DNA from: Flavisolibacter sp.
GTDB lineage: Bacteria > Bacteroidota > Bacteroidia > Chitinophagales > Chitinophagaceae
Direction: 5' to 3'
DNA length: 6,559 nt
Assembly: GCA_013695175.1 (NCBI GenBank)
Contig: JACDAZ010000123.1
Span: 1-6,559 of the forward strand
In this document: piece by piece, positions 1 to 6,559 of the stretch
Layout: every line of letters begins with the position of its first letter
Numbering within the stretch: position 1 is the stretch's first letter
Notes under the pieces: generated by a model
The model's input: only the letters and a program-made list of their open reading frames with translations
What the model was told of the DNA's origin: nothing
Database searches by the model: none
Made by a program: the position numbers and the translations under genes

Positions 1-1774
1 CAAGCATGCCATTATAATTTCCTGCAGGTATTGGCATGGCTATTATACGACGATCAATATTTTCCCAGTCTATTCTTACACCTTTATAAGTTGTTGTGTC
101 TTTCGTTGCCGGCTTGCTTGTAGTGTCAGGTTCTTCATCACTTTTTAGTGGAAAAGGATTTGCATCATCTCTTCTTAAAATAGTAATGTAGGCAGCAAAA
201 GTGGGCCTTGCCTGTTGCGAACTGGTATTAGCCCATCCCGATCCCAGGGCAACATCTGTACTGGCTAAAAAATAAAGATAACGTCCATTGAGATCCCATG
301 CAGGTGAAATGGCATCAGCCATAGGATCGCTAAGTGCCGTTGTTTTTTTATTATCAACCGACCATACCATTATACTTCTGAAATTGTTGGGAGATGATTT
401 TGTATATGCAAGAAATTTACTGTCCGGCGACCACCTGAGACCCATGTTGCCGCGGTCTAAATTTGTTCCACCAACATCAACATTGGTCATATTACCTGAT
501 GCAACATCAATTATTTTTACTCTTGTTGTATTATCTGTAAAAGCAATCATTTTTCCATTGGGCGACCACACAGGATCCCATGCCAGCTTGCTATCACCAA
601 TAGAAATTTTACGAGGTTGTTTTATACCTTCCTGGTCAGTAATATAAAGTGCATATGCTTGTCCGTCTTTATCAGAAAACCATGCTATTTCCTTTCCATC
701 TGGCGACCATATAGGACGACGGTCTGCAGCAGCTGAACTGCGTGTAATATTCCTGGGATCACCATGTTCAACAGGCACTGTAAAAATTTCTCCCCTGGCT
801 TCCAATAAAATTCGTTTACCCGTTGGCGATAGAGAAGCAGAAGAAACCCTGTTGGTAACATTTTCGATTCTGGTTTCCGCCCATGGGAAATCGCCGGTTA
901 CATTTATATCTAATTGTTTGCTGTTGCCCGTGGCTGGATCCAGTAAATGAATATATCCGTTTTGTTCATAAACCAGTTCCTTACCGTTTCCTTCCAACCA
1001 TTTCACGTCTATATTCTTAATGTTTGTTACAGTACGTAAAGCTGATGTAGCCGGATTATATGCATATATATTCATGATATAATCGCGGTCAGATAAAAAA
1101 TAAATTTCATTATTTAGCCACACCGGTTGTATATCTGTACTTCCATTAAATGGAAGATCTTGTTCTGCCAATGTTTTAAGATCCAGCACCTGCAAGGCAG
1201 TATTTTGCCCGCCTCTATAATGTCTCCATTCAACATCCCAACGGCTCATCCTGTCAACAATTAATTTATTTCCATCAGGGGAATAGTTACCATCAAAAGC
1301 CCATGGTGCCGGAATTATTTCGGATGGCCCACCTTTGGCCGGTACAGTCCACAACCGATAAAAACTGGTTGGAGCACTTTCCCTGACTGATGCATACAAT
1401 ACATTTTTACCATCATTCGACCATCCACGTGGCAAGGAAGAGGCAGGATACCATGTAAGTTGGGTAGGTGTTCCACCCTCTGAAGGCACAATATAAACCT
1501 GGTGTATTCCCGAGCGGTTGGAGCTGAAAGTAATCCACTTTCCATCTGGCGAAAAATGTGGGTTAGCTTCTACTGCTGCAGTACTGGTGATTCGTGTTGC
1601 ATTGCCACCATTTTTTGAAGTGGTCCAGATATCGCCTGCATAAGCAAATACAATCTTATCATCACTAATATCTGGTTGGCGAAGTAACCGTGTACCCTGA
1701 GTAAAAGAGTAGTTACTAAAAACTATGAAAATAAGTAATGAAAAAATCCTGAAAATTTTTAAAAGGAATGCCAT
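1..1774 (-). CDS. Tricorn-like S41 family protease, N-terminal 591 residues (3' end beyond the window)
   Basis: Translating the minus strand from ATG at 1774 gives 591 uninterrupted codons up to the window edge, so this is a partial gene without internal damage. Residues 1-26 form a signal peptide (Lys/Arg-containing start, hydrophobic stretch 11-20, likely cleavage after Thr-Gln 25-26), which predicts a periplasmic or exported protein. The first blade begins with LLRQPDIS and a GDIW motif (47-50), as is typical of tricorn-type proteins. PD40/TolB-like propeller signatures follow: SPDGK at 75-79, SPDGN at 165-169, SPTGK at 316-320, SPDGK at 357-361, SPNGK at 404-408 and SPDSK at 449-453. An EWRHYRGG segment lies at 182-189. 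Residues 554-571 (KPATKDT...IDWE) match the linker before the second propeller of the paralogue at 6455-3243. In this family a C1 domain, a PDZ domain and an S41 Ser protease core should follow, but they lie outside the window, so activity cannot be judged. A propeller-only TolB-like protein is the less likely alternative. The gene follows the barrel gene after 111 nt and may have its own promoter. Confidence 0.9.
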   Translation of the reverse strand, partial: MAFLLKIFRIFSLLIFIVFSNYSFTQGTRLLRQPDISDDKIVFAYAGDIWTTSKNGGNATRITSTAAVEANPHFSPDGKWITFSSNRSGIHQVYIVPSEGGTPTQLTWYPASSLPRGWSNDGKNVLYASVRESAPTSFYRLWTVPAKGGPSEIIPAPWAFDGNYSPDGNKLIVDRMSRWDVEWRHYRGGQNTALQVLDLKTLAEQDLPFNGSTDIQPVWLNNEIYFLSDRDYIMNIYAYNPATSALRTVTNIKNIDVKWLEGNGKELVYEQNGYIHLLDPATGNSKQLDINVTGDFPWAETRIENVTNRVSSASLSPTGKRILLEARGEIFTVPVEHGDPRNITRSSAAADRRPIWSPDGKEIAWFSDKDGQAYALYITDQEGIKQPRKISIGDSKLAWDPVWSPNGKMIAFTDNTTRVKIIDVASGNMTNVDVGGTNLDRGNMGLRWSPDSKFLAYTKSSPNNFRSIMVWSVDNKKTTALSDPMADAISPAWDLNGRYLYFLASTDVALGSGWANTSSQQARPTFAAYITILRRDDANPFPLKSDEEPDTTSKPATKDTTTYKGVRIDWENIDRRIIAMPIPAGNYNGML

Positions 1775-1789
1775 ATGAAAAGTTTAGGT

Positions 1790-1820
1790 AGAATATAAAG
1801 GCGTATTGATAAGAGGACAA
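1790..1820 (-). promoter_or_regulatory. Candidate Bacteroidota-type promoter before the second tricorn-like gene
   Basis: On the minus strand a TTG (1820-1818) is followed after 20 nt by TATATTCT (1797-1790), which matches four of the six fixed positions of the Bacteroidota -7 consensus TAnnTTTG. The spacing fits the known -33/-7 architecture. It would give a leader of only about 10 nt before the ATG at 1774. The match is partial in AT-rich DNA, so this is a weak call. No hairpin followed by a T-run was found in the 111-nt gap, so readthrough from the barrel gene is also possible. Confidence 0.28.
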
Positions 1821-1885
1821 TTTAACAAACAATCAGATTTGAAAAAGAGAAATGTGATGAAATGCAGATTTTTATGATGGATGTT

Positions 1886-2521
1886 TTAATACATTTTATG
1901 AAAACCAAATCCATAAATCATTCCTAAACCAAAATAACTGTTTTTAGATATGTTTCCATAAAATCTGGCTCCAATGCTTCTGCTAAATCCAGTGGGTTTA
2001 CCAACGGGAATTAGAAAGTAAATTCGATACCTCCTTTTTTCATTGTTAAACCATTTTATATTGGCTTCAAAAGGAACGCCCACATATTTAATTGTTTTTG
2101 TGTATTCCCGGTTGAAATCATCAACAACAACTTCACGAAATTTATTATGCGAGATACCAAAGGAATAACTATGGGACATACCACCATTTATAATCCGCCA
2201 TCCGTATAATAAAGAAAATTCTTCCAGGCTGCTTTTTTCATCAACAAATGGTATAGGAATAATAGGTGAAAGAAAACCACTTTCTAATTTTACGGTTCCG
2301 GTAAATCTTATATTAAAAAGATGTTGATTTTTCTGATAGTGCAAACCCGCTCCTAGGGTAAAACCACCTGCTTTCATCCAGGAATGTCCAATCAACATAT
2401 CTGCATAAACAATAGGATTAGTTTTTATGGAATCCTGGGCTGTAATTTGTAAACAGGAGCAGATAAAAAAGAACACGTAAAAAATGCGAAAACCGTAATT
2501 GGTTATACAAAATTTCTTCAT
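1886..2521 (-). CDS. Exported protein of unknown function, probable small outer-membrane beta-barrel
   Basis: I do not recognise a named family. The 211-residue product starts with MKKF and has a hydrophobic aromatic-rich stretch at 12-24, ending in ITAQ (26-29), a typical Bacteroidota signal peptidase I site before Asp30. Two Cys (21 and 23) lie in the signal peptide but do not form a good lipobox, so a lipoprotein is unlikely. The mature part consists of short Gly- and aromatic-rich alternating stretches (for example 51-62, 66-76, 101-110, 115-124, 145-157, 164-171, 183-190, 195-208) and has no long hydrophobic helix. This pattern and the final segment GMIYGFGFHKMY, ending in an aromatic residue, suggest an 8-10-stranded outer-membrane barrel with a C-terminal assembly signal. 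The start is 12 nt after the stop of the YqhA-family gene, so the two are probably cotranscribed. Substrate and function are unknown; a soluble periplasmic beta-rich protein is the alternative. Confidence 0.8.
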   Translation of the reverse strand: MKKFCITNYGFRIFYVFFFICSCLQITAQDSIKTNPIVYADMLIGHSWMKAGGFTLGAGLHYQKNQHLFNIRFTGTVKLESGFLSPIIPIPFVDEKSSLEEFSLLYGWRIINGGMSHSYSFGISHNKFREVVVDDFNREYTKTIKYVGVPFEANIKWFNNEKRRYRIYFLIPVGKPTGFSRSIGARFYGNISKNSYFGLGMIYGFGFHKMY

Positions 2522-2533
2522 ACTATAAATAGC

Positions 2534-3184
2534 CTAATCTTCATCTTTCTTAATCTCGTCATCTGTTATACGATGTTTTTCTTCGTCTTTTTCAAACATT
2601 TCTTTTTGTGCCTTTGCCTGAATATTAGGACTTTCTTTTTTCTGATCTTCCCTAACCCGCTGCCTGAAATGCTGAAAAAGCATTAAAGCTATTACTACCA
2701 TAGCAAGAGAAGCTGCATTATACATTGTTTGCAAAGGATCAACCCATAAAATAAAATGTTGTAAAAACGTAACAGACAGTATAACTACAATTACATTGAT
2801 AATTTTTTCTTCCAGGTCACTCAGGGTTAATACACCTAAGGCAACTGTAACATTAAGTGGTGAAATAAACAGGCTGAACAAACCAACACCTATAAGATAA
2901 AAAACAACAGCCTTCATCATTACTGTTACCACTTCCAGAAATTCTACTGTCAGGTAAGCAGCATTTAATTGACCTGAAAACATTTTGTCCCATGCATTCC
3001 AGATAGATCTGAAAGCTTCTACAGTACCTAAAAGAAATAAGGAAAGTGCAATGAGCATAACAGCGGCAACAGCAATTAACACAACAAACCTGGTCCTGCC
3101 CAACCAGGCACCAATACCAGAGACTACTGCTGAAGGTTTATTATTATTTTCTTCTGTATCATGATTAATTTTTGAATTATTCAT
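2534..3184 (-). CDS. YqhA/UPF0114 family inner-membrane protein with charged C-terminal tail
   Basis: The 216-residue product has four predicted membrane helices at about 33-54, 84-107, 128-146 and 154-171. The family-like landmarks are an opening helix after LGRTRFVVLIAV (28-39), the motif GVGLFSLFISPLN (99-111) at the end of helix 2, and LSDLEEKIINVIVVILSVTFL (121-141), a conserved acidic loop leading into helix 3. These resemble the YqhA (UPF0114) family, whose biochemical role is not established; a transport or channel role would be speculation. The first 28 residues are polar and Asn-rich. After helix 4, residues 174-216 form a hydrophilic tail dense in Lys, Glu and Asp, longer than I expect for this family. 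The ATG at 3184 is 58 nt after the first protease gene, with a candidate promoter at that gene's end. The stop at 2534 is only 12 nt before the barrel gene, suggesting a two-gene unit. Confidence 0.85.
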   Translation of the reverse strand: MNNSKINHDTEENNNKPSAVVSGIGAWLGRTRFVVLIAVAAVMLIALSLFLLGTVEAFRSIWNAWDKMFSGQLNAAYLTVEFLEVVTVMMKAVVFYLIGVGLFSLFISPLNVTVALGVLTLSDLEEKIINVIVVILSVTFLQHFILWVDPLQTMYNAASLAMVVIALMLFQHFRQRVREDQKKESPNIQAKAQKEMFEKDEEKHRITDDEIKKDED

Positions 3185-3230
3185 AAATGCTGTTTATGTA
3201 ATTTATCCTGGTAAAGACATATTTTATAAT

Positions 3231-3260
3231 CAAAGTTGGTTATTATTCCACTTCCTTCAA
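3231..3260 (-). promoter_or_regulatory. Candidate promoter for the YqhA/barrel pair
   Basis: On the minus strand a TTG (3260-3258) is separated by exactly 19 nt from CAACTTTG (3238-3231), which matches five of the six fixed positions of the Bacteroidota -7 element TAnnTTTG. The -33 part lies inside the last codons of the protease gene and the -7 part just after its stop codon (3245-3243). Initiation would fall near 3226, leaving a leader of about 40 nt before the ATG at 3184. This would let the YqhA-family gene and the barrel gene be expressed separately from the protease. It is the best promoter match in the window, but it was found by eye only. Confidence 0.42.
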
Positions 3261-6200
3261 CAATTCCTTTACTGCCACTTCCAGTTGCTGATCTTTTCCT
3301 TTGCTCACTACATCATATTCGTTCATTACTTTGATATCCGGTTCTGTTTGCAGGTTCTCTAAATATCGTCCTTGTATATCTTTTACTCCCAATGGTGGCA
3401 CACCCCAGCGAATGCTATTATCCTGCAACATTTCCCAGCCGGCAAATGTACAGGTACCAGGCACAGGCATGCCTACCAACTTACCTAATTTTAAATCTGC
3501 ATAGCTAAAAGCAAAACAATGTCCATCACTGTAATTGGCTTCATTAACTAAGGCTATACTTGGTTTTGTCCAGCGAAATGACGGTTCCATACCAACAGAA
3601 CGATCATCTGTAGTATAATCCAAAAACTTTTTACCACTCAAAAACATAGCAAGATCTGCTACCAGGTCACCTCCACCATTATGGCGGGTGTCAATTACCA
3701 TTCCTTTGCGATTGGCATACCTTCCCATTACTTCTTCATAAACAGTACGATAAGAGGGATCGTTCATACCGGGTATGTGAACATATCCTAATTGACCATT
3801 ACTTAATTTATCGACTTCATCTGCATTTTTTCTAATCCATCTTCTGTACAGCAATATGTTTTCTTCAGCAATAGGTACCGGTTTTACAGTTATATCTCTT
3901 CTTGATTTATTTTGTGGATCATAAATAGTGAGCAGCATATTTTTCCCTGCCTTTCGGTTTAAAAACTGAGCATAATCTTTATCCGGTGTAACTGCTTCAC
4001 CATCTATGGCTTCTATGATCATTCCTGCACGTATATTCATACCTGCTTTACTTAAAGGTCCTTCAGGAAGCACTTCATCTATTTTAATTCCATTATCCGG
4101 GTATTTATAATCAAAGAAAATTCCTAATGAGGCAGTGGCATCAGCATTGGGAGCATTTACATTATAACTGGCACCAGCATGCGAAACATTCAATTCTCCC
4201 AACAATTCACTTAACATTTCAACAAATTCGTAGTTGTTGCTGATGTGGGGCAGGTATTTTTCATAATCTGCTTTCATCTCATCCCACTTTATTCCATGAT
4301 ATCCGGCAGTATAAAATGTATTTTTCGTTTTCCTCCAAACATGGTCCAGCATAAACTCACGTTCAGCGGCTATGTTTAAATTCATATCACCATTAATACC
4401 TACTATTTCCTGTTTTGTAGTAGCGGGATCTAATTTTAAAATTTTTCCATCACTAAGCAGGAAAAGGTTTTTTTGGTCTTTATCCCATTGCATGCCAGCA
4501 TTAATGGCATCTAACGCAACTAGCATTTTAGTTTCTTTTGTTCTGAGGTTGGTGCTCCACAAATTCAAACCCTTTTCAAAACGAGCCAGGTAATAAAGCG
4601 TTTCGCCATCTTTCGATAACAACATATCACCCATAGCAGAAGAGTGAAGTGTAAGTCTTGATTTACGATATTGCAATCCTTCCCAATCAATTTTTACCGT
4701 GTCTTTTGTTATTGGTTTTTTCTTTGCAGCACTATCGGCTTTTGCAGCCAGGTCCCGGGCTTCTTTATAAAGTGCAAAATCTTCTTTACTTAATTTAAAT
4801 TTATCAAATGCATCCTGGGTTAGAAACAATCCATAGACATCATACTGAGAGCCACCGGTATTTGCGGCTGCTCTTAATCCTTCACGGGAACTCATCCAGA
4901 TGATCATTTTACCATCTAATGCCCATTTGGGAACCCTGTCCTGGAAACCACTTTGTGTAAGATTGATTTTTTTCCCTTTTCCATCTGCAGATATAATTCC
5001 AACTTCACCATTCCAATAACCTGGTTCCGAAAATTGGAAAGTTATCCATTTGCTATCCGGGCTCCAGCTAAAATTCTGATCGTTTTCACCCATTGCAAAA
5101 AGTTCATTGGAAGTTAGCAAAGTGCGTGTTTGTTTAGTTCCAATGTTGTACACTTTTAGATTCATCCTGTCTTCAATAAAAGCAATTTCTTTTCCATCAG
5201 GAGAATATTCTGGTTGATAATTTAATTTGTCATTTTCAATTACAGGTGTTTCTTTTAAAATAGTTGATGCAAAAAAATAAGGTTCTTCTTTTCTTGAAAT
5301 TTGCATCTGGTAAATTTTCCATCCTTTCCCTCTTTCACTTGAATAAAGCAATGATCTGCCATCAGGTGAAAAAGAAACACTTTTTTCCTGTTCCACCGTA
5401 TTGGTGATCCTTTTTGTAGTGCCACCATCAACAGAAGTTACAAACACTTCGCCACGATGAATAAAAGCCACTTCTTTGCCATTTGGTGAAACTGCAATAT
5501 CGCGTACACCACCTGTTACACTTATAACCCTGTCATTATTATTTTTAAAATCAGTAAATAAAGAAATATTTATTTTTAGAGGTTCTCCCGTTGGTGTTTT
5601 GGTATAGATATCTCCATCAAATGAAAAGCATAAAGTACCATTGTCTGCAATGCTTAAAAAACGTACAGGATGTTTTTGAAAATTTGTGACAGCTGTTGCA
5701 GATCCGGGCTGATTTAAATTCATTTTATGAATATTAAAACTTCCAGAAGCTTCACTTAAATAATAAATGGCTTTATCATTATCGGCAAAAACAGGATTGC
5801 GGTCTTCGCCTTCAAAAGTGGTTAATTTTGTATGTTGACTTGTTGTTCTATTATACAACCAAATATCACGTGCCGCCGCTGATTGGTGGTGTTTGCGCCA
5901 TTGATTTTCTGTTCCTTTTTTATCATGATAAACAATAAGATTTCTGTCTTTGGTCATTTTAGCGTCTTCCGCGGGTGTGGTTAAAATTTGTTCCACCCTG
6001 CCTCCATTTACAGAAACAGCATAAAGCTCCGGAAGGGCAGCAGTAGGAAACTGCCTGTTTGTTACAGCATCTAATCGTGATGATCCAAAATACACTTTAT
6101 GATCCTGTACGCTAAAACGATAAGGATATTCATGTGAAGAATGATAAGTAATTCTATTTGCTTCGCCACCAGTTGCTGGAATCGTAAAAACATCAAAATT

Positions 6201-6455
6201 GCCATAGCGGTCAGAAGCAAAAGCAATGGTTTTACTGTCATGACTCCAAACAGGCATAAAATCATGTGCTTCGTGCTGTGTTAATTGAATTGCTGAACCT
6301 CCCTCAGCAGGAACTTTATATAAATCGCCCCTATAAGTGAAAACAATAGTTTTTCCATCAGGTGAAATAGCAGGATAACGTAGCCAGGAAGGATTTTGAG
6401 CATAACTTGCAAAAGCCAATCCAATAAAAGCAAGACAAAAGATTATTTTTTTCAT
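3243..6455 (-). CDS. Secreted tricorn-type S41 serine protease with PDZ domain
   Basis: The complete 1070-residue protein is close to the length of archaeal tricorn protease. Residues 1-20 are a signal peptide ending ASYAQ, so the enzyme is probably periplasmic. Residues 21 to about 570 form an N-terminal propeller region with PD40 signatures (SPDGK 31-35, SPNGK 323-327, SPDGR 363-367, SPDGK 418-422, SPDSK 465-469). A Lys/Ala-rich linker with KKPITKDTVKIDWE (579-592 approximately) leads to a second propeller (about 595-690). A C1-type helical domain spans about 695-760, a PDZ domain about 775-860, and the S41 core about 885-1045. By comparison with tricorn, the catalytic residues are Ser758-His759 (ELNVSHA), nucleophile Ser976 with Asp977 (NYSDG) and Glu1033 (LENLQTEPDI); all are present, so it should be active. 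Tricorn enzymes cleave oligopeptides produced by other proteases; the substrate here is not known. The MKKIIF start is clear: it directly precedes the signal peptide. A YqhA-family gene follows after 58 nt. No frameshift is seen. Confidence 0.95.
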   Translation of the reverse strand: MKKIIFCLAFIGLAFASYAQNPSWLRYPAISPDGKTIVFTYRGDLYKVPAEGGSAIQLTQHEAHDFMPVWSHDSKTIAFASDRYGNFDVFTIPATGGEANRITYHSSHEYPYRFSVQDHKVYFGSSRLDAVTNRQFPTAALPELYAVSVNGGRVEQILTTPAEDAKMTKDRNLIVYHDKKGTENQWRKHHQSAAARDIWLYNRTTSQHTKLTTFEGEDRNPVFADNDKAIYYLSEASGSFNIHKMNLNQPGSATAVTNFQKHPVRFLSIADNGTLCFSFDGDIYTKTPTGEPLKINISLFTDFKNNNDRVISVTGGVRDIAVSPNGKEVAFIHRGEVFVTSVDGGTTKRITNTVEQEKSVSFSPDGRSLLYSSERGKGWKIYQMQISRKEEPYFFASTILKETPVIENDKLNYQPEYSPDGKEIAFIEDRMNLKVYNIGTKQTRTLLTSNELFAMGENDQNFSWSPDSKWITFQFSEPGYWNGEVGIISADGKGKKINLTQSGFQDRVPKWALDGKMIIWMSSREGLRAAANTGGSQYDVYGLFLTQDAFDKFKLSKEDFALYKEARDLAAKADSAAKKKPITKDTVKIDWEGLQYRKSRLTLHSSAMGDMLLSKDGETLYYLARFEKGLNLWSTNLRTKETKMLVALDAINAGMQWDKDQKNLFLLSDGKILKLDPATTKQEIVGINGDMNLNIAAEREFMLDHVWRKTKNTFYTAGYHGIKWDEMKADYEKYLPHISNNYEFVEMLSELLGELNVSHAGASYNVNAPNADATASLGIFFDYKYPDNGIKIDEVLPEGPLSKAGMNIRAGMIIEAIDGEAVTPDKDYAQFLNRKAGKNMLLTIYDPQNKSRRDITVKPVPIAEENILLYRRWIRKNADEVDKLSNGQLGYVHIPGMNDPSYRTVYEEVMGRYANRKGMVIDTRHNGGGDLVADLAMFLSGKKFLDYTTDDRSVGMEPSFRWTKPSIALVNEANYSDGHCFAFSYADLKLGKLVGMPVPGTCTFAGWEMLQDNSIRWGVPPLGVKDIQGRYLENLQTEPDIKVMNEYDVVSKGKDQQLEVAVKELLKEVE

Positions 6456-6486
6456 GAGTATTTAAAAAGATGTGGAAGTTAAGGTA

Positions 6487-6516
6487 GATTTATACATTCA
6501 GCAGCTACTGTAACAA
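6487..6516 (-). promoter_or_regulatory. Candidate promoter of the first tricorn-like protease
   Basis: In the 104 nt upstream of the ATG at 6455, the minus strand carries TTG (6516-6514) within a T-run, then 19 nt, then TATAAATC (6494-6487). The spacing fits a Bacteroidota -33/-7 pair. However, the -7 element matches TAnnTTTG only at the TA and one T, and looks more like a general TATAAA box. The predicted leader is about 25-30 nt. The region has no convincing Shine-Dalgarno site. No gene is visible between 6456 and the window end at 6559. Confidence 0.3.
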
Positions 6517-6559
6517 AAATTGAGCAAGTATTAAGAAAATAAAAAAGCTTTTATGTATA

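Noticed and set aside
288..647. 119-codon open frame on the plus strand
   Set aside because: It lies wholly antisense to the partial tricorn-like gene, whose frame carries clear propeller motifs; the plus-strand product has no recognisable domain.
1315..1545. 76-codon open frame on the minus strand in another frame
   Set aside because: It overlaps the partial protease gene in a different frame and its product shows no family features; the frame from 1774 is unbroken here.
1775..1885. Possible terminator in the gap between the barrel gene and the second protease
   Set aside because: I found no inverted repeat followed by a T-run on the minus strand, so no terminator is called.
3301..4593. 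Plus-strand open frames of 67 and 73 codons (3301-3504 and 4372-4593)
   Set aside because: Both are antisense to the catalytic and second-propeller coding regions of the complete protease and have no independent support.
6071..6265. 64-codon minus-strand open frame with a hydrophobic product
   Set aside because: It is an out-of-frame reading of the N-terminal propeller of the protease; the hydrophobicity is a by-product of AT-rich DNA.
5190..6376. Recurrent short sequence similar to ccatcaggtgaaa, also seen with variations near 697 and 1543
   Set aside because: These are the reverse complement of codons for the SPDGK signature of propeller blades, so protein repeats explain them and not a DNA-level repeat or CRISPR.

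Overview
The window reads like the chromosome of a low-GC Bacteroidota bacterium, plausibly a Chitinophagaceae/Sphingobacteriales relative. This rests on the exported-protein signal peptides ending in Ala-Gln or Thr-Gln, weak or absent Shine-Dalgarno sites, promoter-like pairs of the TTG - about 19-20 nt - TAnnTTTG kind, and two large tricorn-like proteases of a type common in that phylum. No mobile element, RNA gene, CRISPR array or phage signature was seen.

All four genes lie on the minus strand, so transcription runs from high to low coordinates. First (6455-3243) is a complete 1070-residue secreted tricorn-type protease: two beta-propeller regions, a C1 domain, a PDZ domain and an S41 catalytic core with all expected active-site residues. 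After 58 nt comes a 216-residue four-helix membrane protein of the YqhA/UPF0114 family (3184-2534) with an unusual charged C-terminal tail. Twelve nucleotides further is a 211-residue exported protein of unknown function that looks like a small outer-membrane beta-barrel (2521-1886). After a 111-nt gap, a second tricorn-like protein starts at 1774 and runs off the window edge at base 1; its 591 visible residues cover the signal peptide, the N-terminal propeller region and the linker to the second propeller. This partial gene fills the whole left quarter of the window.

The coding density is high and no stretch over 300 bases is gene-free. Candidate promoters lie before the first protease, at the end of the first protease gene (serving the YqhA/barrel pair) and before the second protease. 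All four products are predicted to act in the envelope: the proteases in the periplasm, YqhA in the inner membrane and the barrel in the outer membrane. The two proteases are paralogues sharing a distinctive linker motif. I see no proof of a new system; the most notable point is the arrangement of two tricorn paralogues bracketing a YqhA/barrel pair, whose functional link is only inferred.
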